Origin: Arthrobacter sp. Bi26
GTDB taxonomy: Bacteria > Actinomycetota > Actinomycetes > Actinomycetales > Micrococcaceae
NCBI RefSeq assembly: GCF_918697925.1
Contig: NZ_CAKKMF010000050.1
Span: 1 to 36,957 of the forward strand
Direction of reading: 5' to 3'
DNA: 36,957 bases
The translations under genes and the position numbers were made by a program. Positions 7,471 through 15,485 of this stretch are shown one piece after another. Each line of letters opens with the position of its first letter. Position 1 is the first letter of the stretch. The notes beneath the pieces are model-generated. The model did no database searches. It was given only the letters and a program-made list of their open reading frames with translations, and was not told the origin of the DNA.

Positions 7471-10400
7471 GTGTTTTTTCTTGAACCTGAGGTACCGGGC
7501 TCATCACCGGATCTGGTCTACTCCGCGAGCGACCTCGTGGTGGCAGCGAGTTGCGAGTATCAGCTGCTGCGCAAACTCGACGAGAAGCTGGGCCGGTCCC
7601 CCAGGGCTACGTTCGAAGACGACGAGATGCTCAAGCATGCAGCGGTGTTGGGTGAGCTCCACGAGCGCAAGGTCCTCGGCGGTTTCGTGGCGGAGTTTGG
7701 CGACTGGGATCCGGCCACCGGGCACGGCGTGTACGACGTCGTCCCGGCCGAGGCCATGGACCGCGCCACGCTGGCGGCCAAGCACGCCGAGTCCATTGGG
7801 GCGCTGCGCGCGGGAGCCGACGTCGTCTTCCAGGCCGCCTTCTTCGACGGCCAGTTCCACGGCCGCTCCGACTTCCTCGTACGGCAGTCCGACGGTAGCT
7901 ACGCCGTGTTCGACACCAAGCTCGCCCGCCACGCAAAGGTGACGGCTCTGCTCCAGCTGGCCGCCTACGGCGACCAGCTGCTGAAGGCCGGGATCCCGGT
8001 GGACCCGGCGGTGACACTCGTCCTTGGCTCGACGGTGCAGCTGCCCGGCGGCGGATTCGACTACGTGCGAAGCCACCACAAACTCTCCGAGATCCTGCCG
8101 GTTTTCCGCGAGCGCCGCGAGCGTTTCCTCGCGCTGACCGCCGCGCACATCGCGCAGCCGGGAACAGTGGGCTGGGGCGCGCCCGGGCTCACCGCCTGTG
8201 GCCGCTGCGATTACTGCCAGGAGCAAGTCAAAGCCACCGACGATCTCCTCCTCGTGGCCCGGATGAACTCCGTGCAGCGCAAGAACCTCCACGAACGTGG
8301 GATTAGTTCAGTCACTGACCTGGCGCAAGCGACCCTCACCAAGCCCACCCCTACGCTCCTGCGCCTGCAGGAACAGGCGCGGATGCAGAGCGGCGTTGGC
8401 CCTTCCGACGGCGAAGTCTGCTACCGCAAGGACGGCGAAGAGCACACCATCCGCTACGGCGTCCTGCCCGGGAACACCTTGGCCGAGCTGCCCCCACCGA
8501 GCCGGGGCGATATTTTCTTCGACTTCGAAGGCGATCCGCTGTGGCAGGACCGCGCCACGGGAGTGTGGGGGCTCGAGTACCTGTTCGGCGTGATTGAGGC
8601 GCCCACCGAGCCCGGCAGTCCGGGGATTTTCCGGCCATTCTGGGCCCACAGCCGGGAGGCGGAGAAGCAGGCGTTCCTCGATTTCCTTGACTACGTCGAG
8701 AAACGCCGGCGGGACCACCCGGACATGCACGTCTACCACTACGCACCGTATGAAAAAACGGCGCTTCGAAAACTCTCGGTGATGCACGTTGCCGGGGAGG
8801 ACATCGTGGACGAGTGGCTCCGCGAAGGCCTGCTGGTGGACCTGTACCAAACGGTCCGGAACAGCATCAGGATCTCCGAGAACTCTTACAGCATCAAGAA
8901 GCTCGAGCCGCTCTACATGCGGGCGAACCTTCGAACTGGCGAAGTGAAGGATGCCGGCGCCTCCGTGATTGCCTATGCACGGTTCTGCGACGCGAGGGAC
9001 AATGAGCGGCCCGACGAAGCGGCCACAATCCTCGCCGGGATCTCCGACTACAACGAATACGACTGCCTCTCCACGCTGGAGCTCCGGAACTGGCTGCTCG
9101 GGCTGGCCAAGGAACGCCGGCCGGAGCCGCACGGCGCGGAGGCGGGCGCGGCGTCCGGCGCGGAGGACGGCGCGGAGGCGGGCTTAGAGGACGGCCCCGA
9201 CGACGACGGCTCGGCACGAGCCGATGCCGCGCTGGCCCCGGCTGAGCTGGCACTGATGGAATTTGCTGAGCCGGGCAGCGGCCTGTCCGAGGACGACCGT
9301 AAGGCCGTCGCCATGCTGGCCGCGGCCGTGAGCTATCACCGCCGGGAGCGCAAGTCGTTCTGGTGGGCGCACTTCGACCGGTGTGAGCACGGTCCGGACA
9401 CGCACGAACGGGACCGGAACGTTTTCCTCGTCGAATCCGCGGAACTCCTCGACGACTGGCAACAGACGGGGACCAAACTTCCGGAGCGGCGGGTCAAGCT
9501 GACCGGCTCCGTGAGTCCCGGGTCGGACCTCCGCGAGGGCAGCAAGTGGTTCCGCATGTACGAGCTGCCTCTTCCCGCCGGGGTGGAGGGTACCGGCAAG
9601 AACGGAACCGGGCGGAGCGGATGGTTCGGCACGGAGGTCCTGGAGCTGGGGCATGAGGACGGCAAGGACACCGTCATCATCCGGGACCGGCTGCACCGGA
9701 AGATACCGCCCTACAATGACCTCCCCATCGCGCTGACGGAAGACCAACCCCTCGCCACCAAGAGCCTCGAGCAAGCACTGGCAGCCCTCGCTGACACGGT
9801 GGTCGCCGGCCTGGGGTCCGGCTCCCTCCCCCGCCATCCTGCGCTTGACCTCGTCCGGCGTCAGCCGCCGAGGCTGGCCGCCGGAGCTTCACTGCCGCAG
9901 CCTGGTGCCGGACCGGACCGCTTCATTGAAGCCATCACGGCGGCCGTGCTGGCCCTTGACCACTCCTACCTGGCGGTGCAGGGTCCGCCCGGAACGGGCA
10001 AGACCCATGTGGGGTCCCACGTCATCGCCCGGCTCGTGGCCCGCGGCTGGAAAATCGGCGTCGTCGGCCAGTCGCACGCGGTGGTGGAGAACCTGCTGAA
10101 GACCGCTGTCACGAAGGCCGGGGTCGACCCGGCGCGCGTGGCCAAAGACGTGAAGCACAACGACGCCCTGCCGTGGGCCCGGCGCACCGGCAAGGACGTT
10201 GCGGAGCTGCTGGGTGCGCCTGGAGGCGCCCTCGTCGGTGGCACGGCGTGGACCATGACCGGCACCACCGTCCCGGCCGGCTCCCTGGACCTCCTGGTGA
10301 TTGACGAGGCCGGCCAGTTCTCGCTGGCCAACACCCTTGCCGTGGCCCAGGCCAGCAGCCGGCTGCTCTTGCTCGGCGACCCGCAGCAGCTGCCGCAGGT

Positions 10401-11100
10401 CAGCCAGGGCAGGCACCCCGAGCCGGTCGACGAGTCTGCCCTGGGCTGGATTTCCGCAGGCCACGCCACGTTGCCGCCCGAGCTTGGCTACTTCTTGGCC
10501 GACTCGTGGCGGATGAACTCAGAGCTGTGCCTGGCCGTCTCGGAGTTGTCCTACGAAGGCCGGTTACGTTCCGCCCCGCCCGCGGATCTGCGCCGTCTGG
10601 AGGGTGTGCCCGCGGGGATTGAGACGGTGATGGTGCCGCACAGCGGGAACACGACGTCGTCGGCCGAGGAGGCTGCCGAGGTCGTCGGGCAGGTGCGCCG
10701 CCATTTGGGCCTTTCCTGGCACACCGCAGACGGAGCCCGGCCATTGGAGGCGGCCGACATCCTGGTGGTGGCTGCCTACAACGCACAGGTCAACGTCATT
10801 CGCGATGCCCTGGACGCCGCGAATCTCTCCGGCGTGCGGGTGGGGACCGTGGATAAGTTCCAGGGCCAGGAGGCCGCGGTCGTGATTGTGTCCATGGCAT
10901 GTTCTGCGGTGGCCGAGGCTCCGCGGGGCATGGAGTTCCTGCTCTCGCGGAACCGGATCAATGTGGCGGTGTCCCGCGGCCAATGGCGTGCCGTGATCGT
11001 CCGCGCGCCCGAACTGACCAACTACCTCCCCGCCCACCCCGAGGGTCTGGAGCAGCTGGGCGGCTTCATCGGCCTGTGCCAGAGGTCAGTGGCCTCCTGA
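7471..11100 (+). CDS. RecB-like FeS nuclease / RNase H-like / SF1 helicase fusion (TM0106 family)
   Basis: 1209 residues. The N-terminal ~300 residues are a RecB-like (PD-(D/E)XK) nuclease with four cysteines placed as in FeS-cluster nucleases: Cys27 and the CGRCDYC cluster near 243-249. DIFFDFEGDPLW near 349 begins an RNase H-like exonuclease domain. After a Gly/Ala/Glu-rich linker (~550-580) comes a DNA2/UPF1-like helicase: Walker A GPPGTGKT near 838, Walker B LLVIDEAGQ near 945, LLLGDPQQLPQV, and the C-terminal TVDKFQGQEA and SRNRINVAVSRG motifs. The start is GTG with a GGGGG ribosome site 4-5 nt upstream; no ATG is better placed. Such fusions are predicted DNA-repair or replication enzymes, but the in vivo role is not known. 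It is monocistronic and divergent from the SOUL gene. Confidence 0.92.
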   Translation: MFFLEPEVPGSSPDLVYSASDLVVAASCEYQLLRKLDEKLGRSPRATFEDDEMLKHAAVLGELHERKVLGGFVAEFGDWDPATGHGVYDVVPAEAMDRATLAAKHAESIGALRAGADVVFQAAFFDGQFHGRSDFLVRQSDGSYAVFDTKLARHAKVTALLQLAAYGDQLLKAGIPVDPAVTLVLGSTVQLPGGGFDYVRSHHKLSEILPVFRERRERFLALTAAHIAQPGTVGWGAPGLTACGRCDYCQEQVKATDDLLLVARMNSVQRKNLHERGISSVTDLAQATLTKPTPTLLRLQEQARMQSGVGPSDGEVCYRKDGEEHTIRYGVLPGNTLAELPPPSRGDIFFDFEGDPLWQDRATGVWGLEYLFGVIEAPTEPGSPGIFRPFWAHSREAEKQAFLDFLDYVEKRRRDHPDMHVYHYAPYEKTALRKLSVMHVAGEDIVDEWLREGLLVDLYQTVRNSIRISENSYSIKKLEPLYMRANLRTGEVKDAGASVIAYARFCDARDNERPDEAATILAGISDYNEYDCLSTLELRNWLLGLAKERRPEPHGAEAGAASGAEDGAEAGLEDGPDDDGSARADAALAPAELALMEFAEPGSGLSEDDRKAVAMLAAAVSYHRRERKSFWWAHFDRCEHGPDTHERDRNVFLVESAELLDDWQQTGTKLPERRVKLTGSVSPGSDLREGSKWFRMYELPLPAGVEGTGKNGTGRSGWFGTEVLELGHEDGKDTVIIRDRLHRKIPPYNDLPIALTEDQPLATKSLEQALAALADTVVAGLGSGSLPRHPALDLVRRQPPRLAAGASLPQPGAGPDRFIEAITAAVLALDHSYLAVQGPPGTGKTHVGSHVIARLVARGWKIGVVGQSHAVVENLLKTAVTKAGVDPARVAKDVKHNDALPWARRTGKDVAELLGAPGGALVGGTAWTMTGTTVPAGSLDLLVIDEAGQFSLANTLAVAQASSRLLLLGDPQQLPQVSQGRHPEPVDESALGWISAGHATLPPELGYFLADSWRMNSELCLAVSELSYEGRLRSAPPADLRRLEGVPAGIETVMVPHSGNTTSSAEEAAEVVGQVRRHLGLSWHTADGARPLEAADILVVAAYNAQVNVIRDALDAANLSGVRVGTVDKFQGQEAAVVIVSMACSAVAEAPRGMEFLLSRNRINVAVSRGQWRAVIVRAPELTNYLPAHPEGLEQLGGFIGLCQRSVAS

Positions 11101-11407
11101 GTTTCGGAGTGCTATCGAGGACGGGCTCACTCCCACCGGGGTTCCGGCCAAATACGACGCCAAGATCAGCCCGAATTCCTGGAGCCCGGAATGAAAAAAT
11201 GGAGTGCTGCACTTGTTGCTGCAAACACGGTAACTCCCGGTTCCCCGGATCCGACCAGGTCGGGAAACTTCGGCAGATAGCAATCATGAAAAATCATCGT
11301 TTGGAGTAATGACAGGAAGCACTCCTTGCTGTGATGATAGTCGTGGCTCGGCCCACTGGCTGGAGTTCAATGGGGCTGGCACTTCGCTAGCCTGGGGGGA
11401 GATTTGC
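11101..11407. other. Gene-free interval with unexplained conserved-looking sequence
   Basis: About 307 bp between the helicase stop and the orphan gene at 11408. The first ~100 bp are GC-rich like the genome, the rest is richer in A and T. Open frames on both strands in the first part look like by-products of composition. I see no tRNA cloverleaf, transposase remnant or clear terminator. Confidence 0.4.
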
Positions 11408-11848
11408 ATGTTTAGAGTCGAAAAAACCGAGGACAATCTGGTGCCTCGAGTCGCAGATGCCGACGCCGGTGTATATCTCGAGTGGTTAGTAACAGGAAGC
11501 CCCTACACCACCGAAGTTTTCGAGCTGCTAAATGCAAGCGGCGGAATCCCTTTTACCACGTCGCGAGAACACGTCGTTGACCCTGAAAGTGGACTTAAGT
11601 TCACACTGTTCAAATTTATCACCTTTGGCAGTGCCCCCCGAGCTCAAAGTAGGGCTAAGCATCTAGTCAATCGCACATTCGACGACGACAACGAAAAGCA
11701 ATATTGGATGAAAATTGCCGTGGAGGCGCTGCTAGTCTTTGGAACTGCTTTCAATGGCTTAGAGGCACCCTATAAGGGGTTCACGCGTGTTGAATTTAAT
11801 AATCGCATCTACACTCTTGAGCATTTTGGATACACGTTGGGCAAATAA
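11408..11848 (+). CDS. Hypothetical protein, AT-richer orphan
   Basis: 146 residues, not recognised. The start at 11408 is supported by GGGGGGAG 7 nt upstream; the in-frame extension to 11309 has no such site. The sequence is soluble, mixed alpha/beta and acidic at the N-terminus (MFRVEKTEDNLVPRVADADAG), with several aromatic segments (YLEWLVTGSPYTTEVFELL, FNNRIYTLEHFGYTLGK). No catalytic motif is evident. Codon use is unlike the neighbours, with many AAA, TTT and TTA codons, which suggests recent acquisition. It has no operon partner and is followed by the 79-bp repeats. Confidence 0.7.
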   Translation: MFRVEKTEDNLVPRVADADAGVYLEWLVTGSPYTTEVFELLNASGGIPFTTSREHVVDPESGLKFTLFKFITFGSAPRAQSRAKHLVNRTFDDDNEKQYWMKIAVEALLVFGTAFNGLEAPYKGFTRVEFNNRIYTLEHFGYTLGK

Positions 11849-11964
11849 TAAAGCTGCAGAGGCCGAGAGTGCGGTTAAGTAACTTATATAAAGCTTGCGG
11901 ATGCCCTCATGGCGTTTGGCAACCTTGGTGAAAACATTACATCTGCCGCTTTTGAGAATTTAGT

Positions 11965-12043
11965 CCGCCAGCCCAACCTTTAACGCCAACAGTCGGCACA
12001 AGGGTGTCCTGCCCAATCCTCAGGGCCAAGGCTGGACATGTCC
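11965..12043. repeat. 79-bp intergenic repeat, copy A
   Basis: Aligns without gaps to copies at 12089-12167 and 23358-23436. Shared landmarks are CTTTAACGCC, a central GGGTGTCCTGCCCA-like hairpin core and the terminal GGACATGTCC. Copy A is the most diverged at its left end (CCGCCAGCCC in place of GGACATGCCC). It lies beyond the end of the orphan gene and 101 bp from the TPI paralogue stop. Confidence 0.75.
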
Positions 12044-12088
12044 CTCGGTGATTCACAACCTGTCCGCGGTTATTCATGGCAATCCTTT

Positions 12089-12167
12089 GGACATGCCCAT
12101 TCTTAGCCGCCAGCAGTGAGCACAATGGCATCCTGCCCACTCTTCAGGACCAAGGCTGAACATGTCC
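12089..12167. repeat. 79-bp intergenic repeat, copy B (overlaps a gene end)
   Basis: Starts with GGACATGCCCATTCTTAG and ends with GAACATGTCC. It is gap-free against copy C at 23358-23436, with CCTGCCCACTCTT shared exactly. Its right end overlaps the last eight codons of the TPI paralogue, including the stop codon. Confidence 0.85.
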
Positions 12168-12977
12168 CACGGTGGTTGGTGCCGGCGCGTGGAGACCTTC
12201 GGCCAGCAGGAGTGCCTCATCCAGCACCGCGCCAAAATTCGCGGGATCGTGCGCAAACCGGCCCAGGAACAGGCCCGAGACGCCTTCAAGGGTTGGCAGC
12301 AGTCCCGGCTTGGCCGAGCCCCCGTAGATGACCGGCGATCCTGGCACGCCAGCCACGGCGAGCTGAGCCCGGAGCCGCTGGACGACGGCGGACACGTAGG
12401 AAGCGTCCGCCGGCTCCGCCGCACCAATAGCCCAGACCGGTTCGTAGGCCACCACCAGCCGGCCGGCCAGGTCCCAGTCGCCGTCGACGGCCGACTCGAT
12501 CTGGCGGTGCACAAAGTCCGCGGCGGCGGCGGGCTCCCCGCGCTCAGTCTCCCCCACGCACAGCAGCGGCGTCAGCCCGGCGTCGTCCGCGGCCCGGACC
12601 TTGAGGGCCACCATGGCGTCGTCCTCGTTGAAATGCCGCCGGCGTTCGGCGTGACCGATCTCCACGAGCCGCACGCCGAGTTCCACGAGCATGGACGGTG
12701 CGACTTCCCCAGTCCAGGGGCCGTCGGCCCAGCCGCAGTTCTGCGCCCCGAGCAGGAGTGGCGAACTGGCCAAGAGCCCGGCCGCCGCCGGCAGGACGGG
12801 GAAGGACGGAATGACAAACGGGACAACCCGCCCGGCCGCGAGGGCCGGACGGGTGTCCACTTCGTGCCGCAGCCGCTCCAGCCAGGCCAGGCTGTCCCGG
12901 TAGCCGAGATACATCTTGGTGCTAACCCCCACCAGGATCTGGTTGCTGGAGGTCTGGCTACTGGGGCTCTGCTGCAT
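12144..12977 (-). CDS. Triose-phosphate isomerase-family sugar-phosphate isomerase (LerI-like)
   Basis: 277 residues with the complete TPI active site: Lys21 in STKMYLGY, His109 in EIGHAERR and Glu179 in VVAYEPVWAIG, then the YGGSAKPG phosphate loop. The N-terminus departs from the glycolytic GNWKMN form. As last gene of a cluster with a DhaK-type kinase and an RpiB-type isomerase it is more likely a tetrulose-phosphate isomerase than the housekeeping TPI. In known erythrulose pathways a TPI-family enzyme (LerI/EryH) converts L-erythrulose-1-phosphate to D-erythrulose-4-phosphate; assigning that reaction here is inference. The last seven residues and the stop codon come from the 79-bp repeat copy B, so the natural C-terminus was probably different. 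The ATG has only a weak ribosome site. Confidence 0.85.
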   Translation of the reverse strand: MQQSPSSQTSSNQILVGVSTKMYLGYRDSLAWLERLRHEVDTRPALAAGRVVPFVIPSFPVLPAAAGLLASSPLLLGAQNCGWADGPWTGEVAPSMLVELGVRLVEIGHAERRRHFNEDDAMVALKVRAADDAGLTPLLCVGETERGEPAAAADFVHRQIESAVDGDWDLAGRLVVAYEPVWAIGAAEPADASYVSAVVQRLRAQLAVAGVPGSPVIYGGSAKPGLLPTLEGVSGLFLGRFAHDPANFGAVLDEALLLAEGLHAPAPTTVGHVQPWS

Positions 12978-13037
12978 GTGTTGGTGCTTTCTGCTGGATC
13001 CAGTTGATGGGCGCTGGAAGGCGGGGGCTGGGAGGCC

Positions 13038-14387
13038 TTACTGCTCCAGCAGTTCGTCGGCCTTGTTCTTGAAGCGGCGGGTCGCGAACATCATGGCCGC
13101 TGCCAGGAACGGGAGCACGCCGAGGGCGTAGACGCCCATGGTGCCCGTGTCCGAGGCGGTGATCTGGTTGACCGAGGTCCGCAGGATCGGCGCCACGAAG
13201 CCGCCGAGGTTTCCGAGCGAGTTGATCAGGCCGATGCCCGCGGCCGCAGCCGTTCCGGTGAGGAACGCCGTCGGGTAGGACCAGGCGATGGGGCCGATGG
13301 AAAGGAAGGAGCACACGGCCAGGGTGATGAAGATGATGCCGAGTGCCGGAATGTGGTTTGCGCCGGCCCACGCGGAGCCGAAGATGCAGAGACCGGTAGA
13401 GATGAACAGCCCAGTGCCCCAGACCCGGCGGCGGACTACCGTGTTGGCGGCCTTGCCGATGAAGTAACAGGCAAAGATGCCGAAGAACCACGGGATGGCT
13501 GCCATCAGTCCGACGGCGATGCCCACCTTCTGCCCGGTCAGCTGGGCCACCTGCTGCGGCAGGTAGAACGTGACGCCGTAGACGGCGATCTGCAGGCAGA
13601 AGTAGATGATGGTGAAGTACCAGACCTTGCCATTCTTCATGGCAGCCAGGACGCCGCGCGGCCCGGACTCTTCCTTGACGGTGTCCTCGAGCGCCATGAC
13701 TTCCAGGAGCGCGCGCTTCTCGTCCTTGTCCAGGAATTTGGCATCCTGCGGGCTGTTGATCAGGAAGAAGTACGCGGCGATGCCGGCGATGACCGCCAGC
13801 ATGCCTTCGACGAAGAACATGACCTGCCAGCCCTGGACCCCGGGGACCTGGTCGCCGATGTTGATCAGCCAGCCGGAGAGCGGGGCGCCCAGCATCTGGG
13901 AGAACGGCTGGGCCAGGTAGAAGATGGCGAACATCTTGACGCGGACCTTGTTGGGGAACCACGCGGCCAGGAACATGATGACGCCGGGGAACAGCCCGGC
14001 CTCGGTGACACCCAGCAGGAACCGCAGGATGATGAAGGACGTCTCGCCCTGGACGAACGCGAAGCAGGCAGAGACGATGCCCCAGGTGATGGCGATGCGG
14101 GCCAGCCACACCTTCGCCCCGAACTTGGTCAGGAGCAGGTTGCTCGGGATTTCGAACAGGGCGTAGCCGATGAAGAAGATCCCGGCGCCCAGGGCGTAGG
14201 CCCCGGCAGTGATGCCCTTGTCCACGCCGAGAGCGGCCTCGGCGAAGCCCACGTTGGTGCGGTCCAGGAAGGCGACCACATAGAGGATCACCAGCATGGG
14301 CATGAGCCGGCGGGAGGCCTTGGAGATAGCCGATTTAAGTACCGGTGTCTCCAGTAGGTCCCGGGTGGACGTTGTTGTTACGGTCAT
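13038..14387 (-). CDS. ACS-type MFS transporter (sugar-acid carrier)
   Basis: 449 residues, about twelve membrane helices. The opening VILYVVAFLDRTNVGFAEAAL is the hallmark of the anion:cation symporter (ACS) group, which carries galactonate, glucarate, tartrate, phthalate and similar acids with protons. The start at 14387 has GAGGAG 8 nt upstream; the in-frame extension runs through the repetitive leader at 14440-14529 and is not protein-like. It follows a 42-residue one-helix protein and precedes the TPI paralogue, all leftward. Being the second ACS carrier in the same cluster suggests two related substrates or two affinities. Confidence 0.88.
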   Translation of the reverse strand: MTVTTTSTRDLLETPVLKSAISKASRRLMPMLVILYVVAFLDRTNVGFAEAALGVDKGITAGAYALGAGIFFIGYALFEIPSNLLLTKFGAKVWLARIAITWGIVSACFAFVQGETSFIILRFLLGVTEAGLFPGVIMFLAAWFPNKVRVKMFAIFYLAQPFSQMLGAPLSGWLINIGDQVPGVQGWQVMFFVEGMLAVIAGIAAYFFLINSPQDAKFLDKDEKRALLEVMALEDTVKEESGPRGVLAAMKNGKVWYFTIIYFCLQIAVYGVTFYLPQQVAQLTGQKVGIAVGLMAAIPWFFGIFACYFIGKAANTVVRRRVWGTGLFISTGLCIFGSAWAGANHIPALGIIFITLAVCSFLSIGPIAWSYPTAFLTGTAAAAGIGLINSLGNLGGFVAPILRTSVNQITASDTGTMGVYALGVLPFLAAAMMFATRRFKNKADELLEQ

Positions 14388-14439
14388 CAAAAAACTCCTC
14401 GTCGAGCAATCAGTGGGGTAAATCAGTTGCGTGGAGAAC

Positions 14440-14529
14440 GGCCGGATCCGGCCAGCCCAAATGAGGCCAGCCCAAATGAGGCCAGGCCAAAATCCGGCCT
14501 GGCCAAATGAGGCCAGGCCGGATCCGGCC
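14440..14529. repeat. Palindromic and tandem repeat block in the MFS leader
   Basis: The perfect palindrome GGCCGGATCCGGCC occurs at both ends (14440-14453 and 14516-14529). Between them are two exact copies of CCAGCCCAAATGAGG (14452-14466, 14467-14481), a third near-copy (14498-14512) and an inverted repeat GCCAGGCC/GGCCTGGC (14481-14488, 14496-14503). It lies between the 42-residue gene and the MFS start, so it would form stable structure in the polycistronic RNA. Confidence 0.75.
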
Positions 14530-14540
14530 GGGAACAACTT

Positions 14541-14669
14541 CTAGCGTGAAAAAGCCATCATCAGGACTCCGGCCAGGCAGGCCAGGATCCCGACGGCGAG
14601 GTAGATCTTCCGTCCCTTGCTCCAGGCCGCGAATCCGGAGGCAGCGGGGGTTTGGCTGTGTTGTGCCAC
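14541..14669 (-). CDS. Small one-helix membrane protein, 42 aa, transporter-linked
   Basis: A GTG-started 42-residue frame: a polar N-terminus VAQHSQTPAASGFAAW, a basic SKGRK, then a single hydrophobic helix (IYLAVGILACLAGVLMMAF) and SR at the end. AAGGAAGAAG lies 6 nt before the GTG. It starts 12 nt after the SDR stop and is followed by the ACS-type MFS carrier. In length, single helix and position beside an MFS gene it parallels the small subunit at 2441-2569, but the sequence is not similar and I do not know a named family for it. Positive charges before the helix predict a cytoplasmic N-terminus. It may be a carrier subunit; that is inference from context. Confidence 0.65.
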   Translation of the reverse strand: MAQHSQTPAASGFAAWSKGRKIYLAVGILACLAGVLMMAFSR

Positions 14670-14681
14670 GATGCTTCTTCC

Positions 14682-15449
14682 TTAGTGCATGTAGAGTCCG
14701 CCATCCACATTCAGCGTCTGGCCGGAGATGTAACCGGCGTCCTCGCTGATGAGGAAGGCGATGGCTGCTGCGATGTCCCGGGTGGAGCCAACGCGGTTGA
14801 CCACGAGGTCTTTGGTCAGTTCGTCCTTGCGTTCATCGCTGAGGGTGCCGCCCATGATGTCGGTGTCGATGGGGCCCGGTGAGATGGCGTTGACGGTGAT
14901 GTCGTATTCGCCCAGTTCGCGGGCCGTTGCCCGGGTCAGGCCGATCACGCCGGCCTTCGCCACCGAGTACGGCGTCTTGGAGAACGTGCCGCCGCCGCGC
15001 TGCGCGGAGACAGAGGAGATGTTCACGATGCGCCCGATCCTGTTCTTCACCATGGATTCTGCGACGCGGCGCGTGGCGTAGTGGACGCCGTTGAGGTTGA
15101 TGTTGAGCACGCGGTCCCATTCGGCGGCGTCGAGTTCCAGGTAGGGAACCGGCGAGCTGACACCTGCCACGTTGGCGAGCGCAACGATCTGCGGCAGCTC
15201 CGCCTCGATGGTGTCGATTGCCGCGCGGACCGAGCTTTCGTCGGAAACGTTGGCGCCGGCGCCGAACGCCTTGACGCCGTGCTCGGCGGCCAGTTCCTTG
15301 GCCGCGGCCTTGCAGAGTGCGTCATCGAGATCGATGATGCCGATGTTCCAGCCCTGGGCCGCCAGGTAGCTGGCGGTGGCGCGGCCGATGCCTCGCTCGG
15401 ACACGGCGCCGGTGATGATGGCCGTGCGTTCTGCGGGGAAAGTGCTCAT
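14682..15449 (-). CDS. SDR-family NAD(P)-dependent oxidoreductase
   Basis: 255 residues, a classical short-chain dehydrogenase. The coenzyme turn TGAVSERGIG begins near residue 13, NVAG is at 93-96, and the catalytic Ser148, Tyr161 and Lys165 fall in SSVSAQ and PYSVAK. PGPIDTDIMG and the C-terminal SGQTLNVDGG strand are also present. Such enzymes oxidise or reduce polyol, sugar or sugar-acid hydroxyls. AGGAG precedes the ATG by 8-9 nt. Inside the erythrulose-phosphate cluster it could oxidise a polyol or aldonate hydroxyl, or epimerise together with another dehydrogenase; substrate unknown. Confidence 0.9.
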   Translation of the reverse strand: MSTFPAERTAIITGAVSERGIGRATASYLAAQGWNIGIIDLDDALCKAAAKELAAEHGVKAFGAGANVSDESSVRAAIDTIEAELPQIVALANVAGVSSPVPYLELDAAEWDRVLNINLNGVHYATRRVAESMVKNRIGRIVNISSVSAQRGGGTFSKTPYSVAKAGVIGLTRATARELGEYDITVNAISPGPIDTDIMGGTLSDERKDELTKDLVVNRVGSTRDIAAAIAFLISEDAGYISGQTLNVDGGLYMH

Positions 15450-15485
15450 TGGAAGGCTCCTGAAGTGAAAGTGGAAGGTGCGGAC

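Noticed and set aside
11101..11300. tRNA or insertion-sequence remnant after the helicase gene
   Set aside because: No cloverleaf, no terminal inverted repeats and no transposase-like translation could be found.
11909..11983. Short rightward frame of 24 codons with a protein-like sequence (MAFGNLGENITSAAFENL)
   Set aside because: No ribosome site, ends inside repeat copy A, and too short to support; it could be a degraded gene end but nothing shows it.
12144..12977. Housekeeping glycolytic tpiA
   Set aside because: The N-terminal loop differs from the glycolytic form and the gene is not with gap/pgk; it ends a catabolic cluster with erythrulose-type enzymes.
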